Shown here one piece after another: positions 11,234-22,608 of a stretch of DNA of 64,000 nt. The notes beneath the pieces were generated by a model. The model worked only from the letters and a program-made list of their open reading frames with translations. It made no database searches and was not told the origin of the DNA. Made by a program: the position numbers and the translations under genes. The DNA comes from Protea cynaroides (Eukaryota; Streptophyta; Magnoliopsida; Proteales; Proteaceae), in NCBI GenBank assembly GCA_028583415.1, contig CM053276.1, positions 142,063,902 to 142,127,901 on the forward strand. Direction: 5' to 3'. Within the stretch, counting starts at the first letter, position 1; every line of letters starts with the position of its first letter.

Positions 11234-14200
11234 CTACACAGCAGGGTGATAGCCGAGATTAACATTTGCATCCACCCTTTGCACAATTCTTCTCAAACTC
11301 CACTCATGGCAGCATTCCAATGCAAGCCGGAGCGCAGTTCCCAGCCCTAGTACGACGAGAACACCTGTAATGTACCCAAGTCCATATCAGTCACCATCTC
11401 CTTTTTGGTGATTTAGAACGCAGTAAGACAGACGCACAACGCAGTAAGACAGATAGACGCACAAGTTAATGGGCATTAGGCAAGAATGAGTTACTACGTA
11501 CCAATTATAATATTCACAGGCAGTGCAGAGACGCCGAGGGAAATGGATATCAACACATCTAATAGGAGACCGCCAATAAGTATTGAGAAAGCCACCCAAA
11601 GCGGACTGAAGCAACCCTATTGTTATAAATAAATAAAAGCAACAAATTAAGTAAATCAGAAAACTCCAGATATTCTACACCCAGAATGGGACCAAAAAAA
11701 AAAAAAAAAGAAAATCTAAAAGCGGCTGACAACAAGAGCGTAGGATAGAAATCCTCTCCTGCGCACCTGCGGGCTCCCAAGGGTTGGATTTTAGCTTGCC
11801 CACATACCAATCTATTGGTATGCGCGTCAACTGATCTCCAACCCTTGGATCAGCCGCAGCTCCCTCTGCCACAGAAGAGGATTTGGGTCCCTTGTGAACA
11901 TCCATATCTGCTGTAGCTTTATCACCATAACATGCATACATACCCTTTCACGTCCTTGTGCAATATTAGACCCTCTAAAGGCTGGGTCAACCCTCCAAAC
12001 CCAATAATTTGTCTGCTGAAACAAAACAATATAAGATTAACAATCACAACGTATAATGTAAAAATCGCAACGTACAATGAATTTAAATTCATTTTGCTTG
12101 AATTTCATATGTTATACACATTCTTCAAGGCTTCTGCAATTCTTACATTCTTTGATCCAGATTTCAAATCATAACATTATTCAGTGGCAGAGATCGATAT
12201 TGCTATGGACCTGTGTCTCCATTACCTTCTCCTGTGTCTAATTTTTGCAACTTAGACATGTGTAATAAGCATGTTGCTTCCGCCTCAAATAGGTATTCAA
12301 GTAGTGAAAGATTTCATTGGCCTAGTGAAAACTGTTTTATTCAATCTTCTATTCAGAGTTCAAAATGCTTAGATACCCACACTTGCCTGGGACTCCGGAG
12401 GTGGCACATTCACAGCTATCTGCCTGCATAAAACGTTGAAGAATCCATTGTCATGATGTTTAGGATTGGACAAAATTTAAGTAATGGTCAAGTGGCTTAC
12501 TGGCATATCTCGCACTTATTTGAACCTCTGGTACGAAACCAAGTTTCTATGCAGGACAGGTGTGCCTTTGCGAGCCCACCCCGACATCGACATCCAAGAT
12601 TTATCAAAGCCTCTTCTGTTTGCTGCTGGCAAACTCTGCTACCACACAAATCAAGGAAGTCATTTTCATCACACCCAAATGCATAAATATTTAGAGTCCT
12701 TTTAGGTAGCCAAAAAAAAGAAAAGAGGGGGGGGGGGAGTCTAATGACCAACACCTCTAAGAGGTCATGAGTTCAAGTCTCCTTGGGGCCTACCTATCCA
12801 AAAAAATAAATAAATAAATAAAATTGGGGGTGGTAGCATGGACAGTATGGTCTGGTAATGGCCTTAACCTTACAATCTAAGGGGATGGGGAGTCTTTAAC
12901 CTCACACTAAAAGATCTCTTTCTGGACAGGTGAACACAGGAAAGGGAGGTAAAGCCACAACAGGGGATTTCAAACAGGCTTGTTAGATTAGATGTGATGG
13001 GATATGGGTAATATGGGCTGTGCCTTCTGTTTCTCTGTGTGTGTGTGTGGAAAATTATTTAAGGGAAAAAGACAGTTACCTCCCCTGTAACTTACCTTAT
13101 TGACAGTTGACCCCCAATGGTTTCGAAAAAGACAGTTACCTCCCCTAAACAAACTATTAAAATCCAAATAGCCCCAATTTTTAACGGTGTTAAAGTTAAC
13201 TATTTTAGGGACAACTCTACCCTCAACGTTTTATCCCTTTTATACCCAACTAAAATAATTCTAATCTCATCTTCTTCTTATTCTCCCTCATGTTATTTCC
13301 TATGGGGCGGAGATAATATGTTGGACTCAGATGTAAGCGGAGGTATTTCAGGCAACCAGTAGGGCAAAACTCCTTCATTAAGCACCGGTTTTGATTTCCA
13401 TGAGTAAGAAGATCATTGTAGCAACGGTTCGCACAAATCTTAAAAACAAACAGCACTCCCAGTCTCCCTTGTTTTTGTCTTCGATTAAGCACTGGTTTTG
13501 ATCGAAAAGGGAGAAGCCTGTTTCGACTGTCAGAGGAAGAAGTCTTCAATTAAGGAAGAGAAAACCTTTCTTGTGCGTTTTGTCTCTGGAACCATGCCAG
13601 GGCCTTTAAACACCTCTCTACAAGAATCAAACAACTTCTGAAGCATCATTGGCACTGAAGGTCAGCGACGACAGATCGTCATCGTCCTGCATTTCTTCTG
13701 GTTAATAACTTTATGCACAGGCTCAACCTTGTTGTGTCTCTTCTTCTTCTCGATCAAACCAGTCTTAGTCCTCATCCGAAAAACCATGCCTCTGCAACTT
13801 CAAAATTGTAGAGCTTCCCTTCTTGACTGAAGGTGAATTTTTTTTTTCTTTTTTTTTTTTTTAAAATCATGTAGTTTTAACGACAGGCAGGTGTGCAGTT
13901 TCTGCACTACTGCCAACCCCCATTATGTTATTTCTGTAGCCCTTTTATAGACTTTTTTCAGCATTATGATGATGAATATTTGACTGAAGGTGAATTTCAG
14001 AAAATTGAAAAAGAAAGGTAACAAAAAATTGCAGAGCTTCCCTTCTAATTAAAATACCCCGAGTTCGTCATTGGAGTTCTTCCCAGTTCTCTGCAACTGT
14101 TAGTTATGGAGAAGGAATCTGAGAAGAACCATTATCAATCCCGATTGGGTCTCGTTTACGATGAGAGAATGTGCAAGCATTCAACCCCTTTTGGAGAAGA

Positions 14201-17200
14201 ACATCCTGAGAATCCACTTCGAATCAAGGCGATATGGGAAAAGCTTCAACCTTCTGGAATTCCTCAGAGGTAGTAATTACTTCTGCTTATGCTCCACTGA
14301 GCTACGATTTTGTTTCACTTCAAGGTCCTTGCAGCAACAGGATGGAACTGCTTCAAGATTTCAGCGGAAACATTTCGAAGGATGGAACTGCTTCGATGTT
14401 CAAGGATTTGCAGCAGCAGAAAGCTCCGAGGACGAAGGCGATTCAAGGGTGTGGAAAACGGAATAACAGTGAGCTCGACTGTGGTGAGCAAGCAGGGAAT
14501 CGGGGAATCTTCGACTGGCAAATAATAACCCTATTAAATAGTAAGGGTAAAATGGGTAGTTCATCTCTCCAAAAGGGTAGTTTGGGCTATCATAAAATAT
14601 TGGACTCCCACGGTTACCATCTAATGGAATATTCCTAGCAAATGAGGCTATTTGGATTTTAACAGTTTGTTTAAGAGAGGTAACTATCTTTTTTGAAACC
14701 ATTGGGGATCAACTATCAATAAGGTAAGTGATAGGGGAGGTAATTGTCTTTTTCCCATTATTTAATTGTCCCTATGTAGACGGGTAATGAGAAAACAGGA
14801 ATGGTAAGAATCTCAACCCTTAGCTTCCCTGTTTTCTTATAGGGTATGAAATTCTTACACTTCCCTCCAAACTAGGGAGAGGTGAGTGGGACATTGGCTC
14901 CCACTGCCACCCTTACAAAGAGCATTTAAGAAGATATAATCCTCCCATGCATTCTTTCGATTACATCCTAACAGGAGCCAGACCACAACATTGAGAAAAT
15001 GGTTATTCACAAATGGAATTTGTGAGACACGGTGAGGGAATTCACCAAGTAGTTTGAACCTTGTTATGCATGGGCAAAGAATGAGATAATGACTTCTTTA
15101 TAAATTTAATAAAGAATACATAGAGAAAACAAGCAAGAACAATTTAAGCACCAAAAACAATTTACGAGGGAGGGAGGAGTAGTGGTTCCGCCTTGTAGCA
15201 CTGTTGGCTGAGTCGAAACTTCTGAGATATTGACGTTCAATATAAAAAGAGAGAGTGACCAATACGCTCTACATAAGGCCCTTGGAACTCCTATCAATAG
15301 GAGACAAGATTCATCACAGAATCTACAGTGTGCAATCTAATTTCAACTCGGAAACCTAGGTATTAGAACAAACTAAAATTAATCCAACCAGGAAAGAGAA
15401 AGGTGTGAGAATTTAGAATACCAACAATGCAACTGAACTCAGTTAAGTTGCAAGCCTATGGGATCAATTGTTGGAATCCTATTCTGCTTTCAGCTCTATG
15501 GGGTCAATACTTCTCTGATATCATTAATATTCATGTCTATTCTCACAATTGAAGTTATTCTCATGCTTTATCTTGTTCTTACAACTATCAACACCTACAA
15601 CATCATTTTATGCCTCATAACTGCTGTATGCATTACGCAATTGTTCTTGTCTCCTTTGATTATAAAGGTTTAGGGCAAATTCAGATGGATTCTAAATCTG
15701 AAGAGCACAAAGCCAAATGAATGAAGTCTCGGTCATTGAAAAAAAGCTCCTCAAGAATCTGCAATATTCCTGTATTATGGTCATTGGTTGATCATAAAGT
15801 GCATTAGTTGTGCAATTAGCAGCTGCAGAAATGAGAAATCGTCTAGTCATGAACAAACATTCCCCCCCGGTTGCATAAAATTTAATGGGAGATAGAAAAT
15901 AGAGGAAAGGAAAAGGTCAAAGTCCTCAACCTCATCACAATCTCAAAATTAATTTATAATCTTCCAAGAATGACAATATCCAAACGACCAGTCCCATAAA
16001 ACACAGATCACCTTCCCGTCTTTCTACACCTCCATTGTGCATCACATCACTTCGCATTTGTTGGACTTCATCACACATGATCTCAAACCATCTAAAAATT
16101 ATAGCCTCATCCTCCTACATGTTGGTGCTACTCATAAGTTACCTAAAAACAATGATTTCTGATTCCAGTCTTCCTGATATTTTTACCTGTCCATCTTAAC
16201 ATCCTACCATTGCTACAACCATTTTTTTTTATGTACTTTTTTTTATTGCCATATCGAGCCCTTATAGCCATCTTATCATATCACTCCTACTGCTGCATTT
16301 GTTGGACTCATCACACATGATCAAGCCTTCTCAAAAAATACTGCCTTATCCTCAAAACAATGATTTCTGATTCCAGCCTACCCAGTATTGTTACCTGTCC
16401 ATCTTAACATCCTACCATTGCTACGACCATTTTTTACATGTATTTTTTTTTCTTTTCTATTATTTAGTACTGCCACATTCAACCTTTATAGCCATTTTAT
16501 TAAAATATTCCTCTAGTTTCGAATTTTCAATGGATTGTGTTGTCATACAACAACCTGTAAGCTACTCTCCGCCACATCCAACCAAGCTCCAATTTGAGCA
16601 ACAACCTTTAACTCTCTCTGGTCCTTATCCTTATGTCTAATTAAACCAAAATAATGAAAATGATCACATGGGGGTATCTCTTTTGTGTGTGTGTGGGAGG
16701 GGGTAAGGTGGGGGTGGAGTGGGAGAGAGCAGGGTAAATTTTTTGGGTATCCCTTGGTAATCAATCTCAACCACCCTATTGCTAATCTCATTCTCACTAA
16801 AATTGCAATCCATATATTTTCTTCTAATCCAGCTAATTTAAAACCATTTGACTTTAACGCATCTTCATACACTTTTAATTTAGCATTTACCCACTTTCCA
16901 GTCTCATCAACAGGAACTATATAATCAGGAACACACAAACAAATAGAATCCATCCTGTAGAAATATGGATATCTTAAAACCCAAGTCACTCTATGAATAG
17001 CACTGATCTTTTAGGTAATTTAAGAGAAGAATTTGGAACCTTTTAATCAACAAATAACCAACCACCTGCATCATGATTGAAAATAAGCTCAACAGAAGTC
17101 TTGAAATTCCATGAAAGAAGAGAACATAGGAAGCTCTACAAAGTCCCTGTCCATGTTATCACAAAATATACATGCAACACTGTCACTGAGCTGAGTTGGT

Positions 17201-17778
17201 AATGTATACTGTAGAGATTACTGTTTTACCCTTTAACCAGTGTCTGTCTACACAATGAGAAATAGGAGCCCTGTAAATCATATCTTTCAATAAAATAAGG
17301 TGCAGGTTATTAGTTGGCAACGGTGTTAACTCTAGAATCCATGAAGCCTTAGGATCCGATTACAAATAACCCCATTAATTATTTCCGTCGGCTGGGGGGG
17401 TGTGTGTAAGCAAGAAGAAAAATAATGAAGCGCATCCACGAGCAAATAATACAAGCCACGAGCAAATAATACAAGCTGGTTATGCTGGTTATGCTACGAG
17501 CACCCCCCCCCCCCCCCCCACCCCACCCCCACCCCAAAAAAAAAAAAAATTCAATAGGACAAATTTATGAAAGGGGCAGTGGCAGAAAATATCCTTAAGA
17601 TACAAATTTGCACCCTATGCCATAAGACATGAGCATAACACCCCTAAAATTGAACATAAAACATATTCAAAATAATAAGGTCCTTGGATACAAAACCTGG
17701 ATCATTGTGCAAGTATTATTCAAACACTTCTAAAACGTTGATATAAGATGTACTTCAACAAACAATAATTAGCACACA

Positions 17779-17823
<45 letters not shown>

Positions 17824-19478
17824 CAATGTTTACTAATTTCTAATCATTTCACTAAAAAGGGGTGTCCCATTGGATGAGGCTTCCGCACTACTGCAGGGTC
17901 TGGGGAGAGGCAGAATGTGCGCAGCCTTACCCCAGCAACGTGGAGAGGCTGTTTCCGTGGGATGCCATTCACGTCGTTTTGCTGCATCAGTAGGCATGTG
18001 CAATAAATGTTCCCCCTTGGCTTGAAGGTGCCTTAGTTGTGGAGCTTTTGTTGGGCAGTCAGTGGAATTGCATGCTTGCTGTATGTGCACAAAATAACAG
18101 ATGGCCACTATAATGAACATCATAGTATGGCATAGCTTGTTTAACGCTCTGCACAAGGGTGGCCTGAGCAAGAGGTTCCTTGGGTATCTATCAAGATTAT
18201 GCTAGAATAATGCCACAAGCATACTCCAGTTGGTTGATAGAAGCATGTTATGTGTAAGAGTTAGCAACTAGGGCCTTCTTCACAGATTTTGTTGCCAACA
18301 ACAGAGTTCTAAGTGGGATGGTGCTAGTACAATGTACTAATGATTAATGAACAGTCAGAAGTTTGATGTTGCCGTCTGACCACCATGCATCCCGAGCAAA
18401 TGGACCAAACGGGCTATGTGCTGATAACAACCTTGCTGCATGGACTAAAGAATGATGTTTGACTTATGCCAGCCTATTAATGCACGTTAGCAGTACAAAT
18501 GCTTGCATTAGCTAAATGCTTGGCTGAGAGCGGCATTGCCAATCAGCTGCACCAAGATCTGACCTGACGCACCCTCGTTCTGTATAAAAGTTCTTTCAAA
18601 TTTCTTGTATCATCTTGGGAAAAAAAGGCCATATGCAGATAATAGGTTGAGGTCACGTCCCTTCCCCTAGCATGGAGTGTGCCGTCAGGTGAGCAAGGTC
18701 TAAAGAATGGTGTTTGACTTATGGCAGCCAATATATGCATGGTCAAATTATAAATGCTAAAATTAGCTAAATGGTTGTCTGAGAGCAGCATGGTCAATTA
18801 GATACACCAAGATCTGACCTGACTCACCCCTTGATGCCTCAAAGTGGTGAATCTTTGGAAACAAAGCACTTCAAGATGACTAGAAAGGCAAAATCAAAAG
18901 CAGCATAAGAAGGTTTTAATGGAGTAAACCTTCCCAAGGGACATACAAGGAGCAGGGAGTAAATTAGGAGTTAGTCAGCAGAACTTAAGTGTCAAATAAA
19001 TACTTCCTCTCGTGGACATCAGCTCATGACAAAAATGATGACACCAGCCAACGCCTTGGCCCTCCATCTATATGATGAGAGGGCAAACACAGAGAGTCTA
19101 GTTCCTTCCCAGCTTTTTCTCTCTGTCTCACTTATTGAACCAGCATTAGCCACTAAACAGCCAGCATCAAGGATTAGGGGGGGCTGGGTTTGATTCAGTA
19201 GAACCTAGAGGAATTTGATCACACTGAACGCTGGGTCAAGAGTCCAAGTCAGCTTAGAGCTCCGGCTAACATCCAAATAGATAACACATCATTCAACACA
19301 TGCTGGACATCTTGAACGGCCACATGTACTTCACAGGGATAACACATCATTCAAGATCTCTAGTATGCATTGGATGATGTGTGAAAAAACAGTTACAGGA
19401 AAAAGGATGATTTTAAAATGAACTTGGACTTCAACCATTTCATCAGAGAAGATAATGGTGGTTCAGCAAGGTCTAATA

Positions 19479-19515
<37 letters not shown>

Positions 19516-19974
19516 ATTCCATCTAATAACGGCAAGTATATATCAGATTCCACCTAATAACGGCAAATATAAATCAGGATTCCATCTAATAACATCAAGT
19601 GTCATAGCAACAGAAGTTCAATACCTGCATTGCTCGTGAGAACTTTCGGTTCTCGACAAGCAATCTTTCCTAGGAGTGGCCACATCAGTTATTTCGTCCA
19701 TGCTGGTGCCCATAGTCTTCAAGGCATGCTCCTTAAACTCTGGAGTCACTGGGACCTGAGCATGCGATTCCTCATTGGAGATGACAACGGTAAGCACCGT
19801 CGGATCACCCCTCGCTGCAGACGCTCCCCGTGAACTTTGGGCTCCTCCCTCCTGCTGAGCCTGAGCCGGAGGAGTATCCTGAGTGTTCCCTTGTTTCTCG
19901 AGGCGAGATTGACCCGCTGGACTAGGATGAGCAGCAAGCGCGATACCACTTCCATCCGACCCATCATTTTGCAT
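11234..19974 (-). CDS. RING-CH (MARCH-type) membrane E3 ubiquitin ligase
   Basis: Six exons join in frame to 279 residues: 19974-19625, 12635-12501, 12423-12387, 12015-11944, 11616-11502 and 11364-11234. The start is fixed by an in-frame TGA two codons upstream. Residues 1-115 are polar and low in complexity, and SSHEQC leads into the RING-CH domain, where CRVCQ, LGCRCRGGLAKAHLSC and NKCEIC give the C4HC3 zinc ligands. After NYWVWRVDPAFRG come two hydrophobic helices (PLWVAFSILIGGLLLDVLISISL and LPVNIIIGVLVVLGLGTALRLAL) and a short tail ending LGYHPAV. The family transfers ubiquitin to membrane substrates; the target is unknown. Intron 1 is 6989 bp and full of transposons. Intron 3 appears to use a GC donor (CAG|GCAAGT); a weaker in-frame GT donor six bases downstream would add Ala-Ser. 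Confidence 0.9.
12739..12815 (+). mobile_element. tRNA-derived SINE-like 3' fragment
   Basis: A tRNA 3'-half-like piece with a box-B-type GAGTTCAAGTC is followed by a short spacer and an (AAAT)n tail. A related piece, GGTCATGAGTTCAAGG plus an (AAT)n/(AAAT)n tail, occurs at 23686-23760. Both are fragments. Confidence 0.4.
13063..14756. mobile_element. MULE carrying a gene fragment in RING-CH intron 1
   Basis: Terminal inverted repeats of about 113 bp (start GGGAAAAAGACAGTTACC, about 88% identical by eye) are flanked by a perfect 9-bp direct repeat ATTATTTAA at 13054-13062 and 14757-14765, diagnostic of Mutator-type insertion. Each terminal repeat contains the motif AAAAAGACAGTTACCTC twice, about 58 bp apart. 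There is no transposase. The interior carries a histone deacetylase gene fragment, so this fits a Pack-MULE. Confidence 0.9.
14106..14270 (+). pseudogene. captured histone deacetylase 5' exon fragment
   Basis: An ATG at 14106 opens 55 codons ending at a TAG. The sequence contains RLGLVYDERMCKH, GEEHPENPLRIKAIWEKLQ and GIPQR, matching the start of the catalytic domain of plant class II histone deacetylases of the HDA5/HDA18 kind. The end, CAGAG|GTAGTAATT, looks like the parental exon 1 splice donor, so the rest would be intron and unrelated sequence. The remainder of the deacetylase domain, including all catalytic residues, is absent. About 100 bp of plausible 5' UTR precede it. It lies inside the MULE and runs opposite to the host gene. 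Confidence 0.8.
14766..16015. other. RING-CH intron 1 sequence, nothing recognised
   Basis: AT-rich intronic sequence between the MULE and the LINE remnant. I see no coding motif, tandem repeat or transposon terminus. Confidence 0.5.
16020..16990 (-). mobile_element. LINE reverse-transcriptase remnant with internal duplication
   Basis: On the minus strand, 16990-16540 reads with frameshifts through LINE RT-like blocks: DYIVPVDETGKWVNAKLKVY resembles the DDIVLVDE...VN.KLE region, followed by NGFKL and a degenerate F.YFG..IHKD block. Further down, a segment containing RMLRWTGNNTG..IRN occurs twice, at about 16020-16260 and 16262-16480, about 210-240 bp apart. It is inactive and lies inside RING-CH intron 1. 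Confidence 0.7.
17000..17500. other. RING-CH intron 1 sequence, nothing recognised
   Basis: Intronic sequence between the LINE remnant and the poly-C tract. No genes or bounded repeats seen. Confidence 0.4.
17502..17550. repeat. poly-C / C-A rich homopolymer tract
   Basis: A run of about 17 C is followed by CCCCA-type repeats and about 13 A. Confidence 0.95.
17782..17821. repeat. (CA)n microsatellite
   Basis: About 20 near-perfect CA units. Confidence 0.97.
17859..17965 (+). mobile_element. Au-like SINE fragment
   Basis: GGGGTGTCCCATTGGATGAG, CTGCAGGGTCTGGGGAGAG and GGAGAGGCTGTTTCC occur in order, the body plan I know for angiosperm Au SINEs. The 3' end is missing. A second fragment lies at 42266-42325. 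The family name is from recall and was not searched. Confidence 0.6.
18443..18830 (+). repeat. dispersed direct duplication in intron 1
   Basis: 18443-18574 and 18699-18830 share a diverged ~130-bp segment (CTAAAGAATG.TGTTTGACTTATG near the start; CACCAAGATCTGACCTGAC near the end). The offset is about 256 bp. Origin unknown. Confidence 0.8.
19483..19602 (+). repeat. (TA)n plus three ~40-bp tandem units
   Basis: An (AT)n tract of about 14 units leads into three copies of a unit containing ATTCCATCTAATAACGGCAA. It ends 23 bp before the splice donor of RING-CH exon 1. Confidence 0.9.
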
Positions 19975-20751
19975 TTGTCAAATTTACAGTACTGCCACTA
20001 CCCTTGGGTTCTCTTCGACTCACGAAACCTTCCTTATCTGCAAAACCCAAAAATTATCCAATTTGTTCAGAAGGATAAGGCGAACCCATCCCTCCGAGTC
20101 ACCCCTTTCCTCAGAAAAAAAAAGGGTAATAGAAAGATCCCTGTTTTAAGGTTCTTAACTCCTGAATTTTGACTGAATTCGAATCGAAATAAAAAAAATT
20201 AATTAAAAAAGAAAAACGTTTATTCAGTACCAAATGCATAATGGACAGAAAGCAGAAAGCAGAAACCAGTAACTGTAAACCAGTACTCTATACTCAGTAC
20301 CAAAAGGAAGATGTCGAGGATTAAAGGAAGTTAAGGACCCATAATTAAGGGCGATGAAGACTGATAGGTAAGGAGATGAAAAATGTCGTGTACAAATTTC
20401 CTTGCACTTGAGCAAACCAGAAGTGAATCATCTGAGAATGGTTCAAGGAAATTCCAAATGGATCGAATTCTTGTACCTGGAATTGAGCATTAACCAAACA
20501 GAGAACATGGAAATCCAGTTTCTCCACAATCCATTCGGTATCAACCGGAAATATGGGGAAAGAGGGTTAGGTGTGTTGAACCCCGGAAACTAAAAATGGT
20601 TGGAGGAAGTTGGTAATTGGTATTGAAAGATCTTATAGCAGGACTCCGAGAAGAAACCTAGTTAAATAGACACTCATATATAAATCCCCAAGTATAAAGG
20701 CTAATTCCTTTCTTTTCGATGAGAGACGGTTTTCTGGTCTGCCGGTCAAGG
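19975..20751 (-). promoter_or_regulatory. 5' UTR / promoter region of the RING-CH gene
   Basis: Gene-free sequence upstream of the RING-CH start codon. Short open frames exist on both strands but none shows a recognisable domain. A promoter is expected here; no specific element can be assigned. Confidence 0.45.
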
Positions 20752-20845
20752 GTATAGAGTATATAGAGTATAGAGTATAGAGTATAGAGTATCGAGTATA
20801 GAGTATCGAGTATAGAGTATAGAGTATCGAGTATCAAGTATAGAG
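20752..20845. repeat. 7-bp minisatellite (TAGAGTA/TCGAGTA)n
   Basis: About 13 units of TATAGAG with TATCGAG variants form a near-perfect array upstream of the RING-CH gene. Confidence 0.95.
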
Positions 20846-21340
20846 ATTCCCATAAACCGATACGAATCAATCAATTAGATACTGATATCTTGAACCGTGG
20901 CCCAAACACAATCCAGGTAAATTAGGAATTTTGACATGGGTTCATGCATGGTTTTAATAACTACATTTAAACCTAGATAGCTTATATTTTGGTTTTATTG
21001 TTTTAAGAGTTACATTTGAACCACAGTTTTTATATTTGACTCTTTTAAAACTAAGTGTCGTAGACAATTTTAGACTACCACATGCTTGTAAGCTATAGGT
21101 ATAAAATAGCAAATAAAACCTAACAATAACTAATTGAAAAATAAAATAAAAGGAAAATTTCTCCCAACCTCTTCTGCACGATATCTAAATGACAATCACT
21201 CCTCAATTTGACACAAAATATCTTCCACTTTCTTTGCTTTTTGAAAATAATTTTTCCCAGATATCATCATCAGTATCACTAATGTATCAGAAAAAACCTT
21301 ATTAAAAAATATATTATCTAATTTAGAAAAATAAATTAGA
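20846..21340. other. AT-rich intergenic sequence, nothing recognised
   Basis: No coding motif or repeat boundary was found. Confidence 0.4.
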
Positions 21341-21343
21341 AAA

Positions 21344-21660
21344 AAAAAACACCTTGTAAGAAAATAATACGCCTTCTAGGTTTTGACTGCCGGTAATCAT
21401 CATCTCTTCCATGACCAGCGATTGAATCGCAGCCCCCTGTTCTTCAAACGTCATTAAAGGGCATCCATTGCCTTTGTAAACCTGGTCGGAGATGATTGAA
21501 ATGGTCGATAAATCCACCGTGATTTCCTGGGCTTGTTTGTTGCTCCGGGTGACACCGAAAGCCCGGCCTAGGTGGGCGGCTTTTGCTGTTGTTGGTTGGG
21601 TTTGACAGCCATTTGAGCAGAGTGTACTTTTCTGGATCGTCCAGTCCAACGTACTGAAAG
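21344..21660 (-). other. unrecognised conserved-looking block with an inverted partner
   Basis: The minus strand is open for about 105 codons from a non-ATG start and ends SLVMEEMMITGSQNLEGVLF-SYK near 21344. I do not recognise the protein. A shorter, clearly related block in opposite orientation at 22910-22972 reads SSVMEEMMITKNLDDILFSYN. The shared reading frame suggests both derive from one coding exon, perhaps starting at the common ATG. A third frame over 21600-21660 reads YVGLDDPEKYTLLKWLSNP. No splice model can be supported. Confidence 0.35.
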
Positions 21661-21854
21661 GTCAGATTTTGGGTGGATCCGTGCTTCGACCCTTCAATTA
21701 TGGAACGAACTTGGGAAGATTTCAGATGGAGTAAGTGGGTCTAATGGGTGGAGATGAAGCTTGAGATCAGGGATAAAAATAGTAACAGAGACGAACAAAA
21801 ACAGAGTGTCTTGAAGATGAAGCATAAGGTGCCGCTTTGTGTGGAGAGCAGAAC

Positions 21855-21928
21855 GAGTCCGAATCGTCTCCTATGCATACGGGCATAGGAGAGATGGCGG
21901 AGACCATTGGATGGTGGTATTACAAAAT

Positions 21929-21963
<35 letters not shown>

Positions 21964-22599
21964 TCTCATCCTCCTCTCTCCTCCTGCTCCTCCTCTTCTT
22001 CCTCCTTTCTAAGTTTTTGTTTTGGTTCTTCCTTCTCTCTAAGTCTTTTTCTTCCTTCTCTCTAAGTCTTTTTTTTTTCTTTCTTCTTCTTCTTCTTCTA
22101 CTAATTTTTTTTCTTCATTTGCATTAAACTAATGAGTAGCTGCAGTCTTATAAGCCCACTGTTTTTAAATAGTCATCGATCTCCCCCTTTATCAATTGCA
22201 GCAAAACACAATCACTGTGTGAAGGGAGACGTGGTCTTCCTCCTCTCCCCTAATTCAATCTTGTACCCCACCCTCTGCCTTGGAGTGCTTACCATCGGAA
22301 GAAGAAGACGGAAGACCAGACGAAGAAAAAAAAGACTTAGAGAGGAGGAAGAAGAAGACAGAAAACTAGAAGAAGAAAAAAAAAAGACTTAGAATGGACG
22401 AAGAAGGAGGAGGAGGAGGAGAGAAGAGGCTGAGACGAGAAACAGAAGAAGAAGAAATATAAAGGCAGATTATAAAATATAAAAAAAAAACTATTTTGTA
22501 ATACCACCACCATTGGATGGCTGCCTTTCCACTTGGCGGCCATCCAATGGTCTTCGCCATCTCTCTTATGCCCGTACGCATAGGAAACGATTCGGACTC
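21855..22599. mobile_element. hairpin MULE/MITE with perfect 9-bp TSD
   Basis: The ends read GAGTCCGAATCG and CGATTCGGACTC, and the similarity of the inverted arms extends about 100 bp. A perfect 9-bp direct repeat GAGCAGAAC flanks it (21846-21854 and 22600-22608). The inner arms are a T/C-rich run (21931-22110) facing a G/A-rich run (22300-22480), which can also pair. The right arm contains an extra ~30 bp foldback (GGCAGCCATCC region). No coding capacity. Confidence 0.9.
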
Positions 22600-22608
22600 G
22601 AGCAGAAC

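Noticed and set aside
12739..12790. tRNA gene
   Set aside because: Only a box-B/T-arm-like half is present, without acceptor stem or D arm; fits a SINE fragment.
14161..14638. Frames of 68-134 codons inside the Pack-MULE as a complete gene
   Set aside because: Only the 55-codon HDAC exon fragment shows a family match; the downstream frames have no motif and probably read intron.
19746..19967. Alternative frames overlapping RING-CH exon 1
   Set aside because: They are shadows of the exon, which joins in frame to the RING exon and yields the C-x2-C zinc ligand pair.
20746..20850. Possible CRISPR array
   Set aside because: The repeat is a contiguous 7-bp minisatellite without spacers, in a plant genome.
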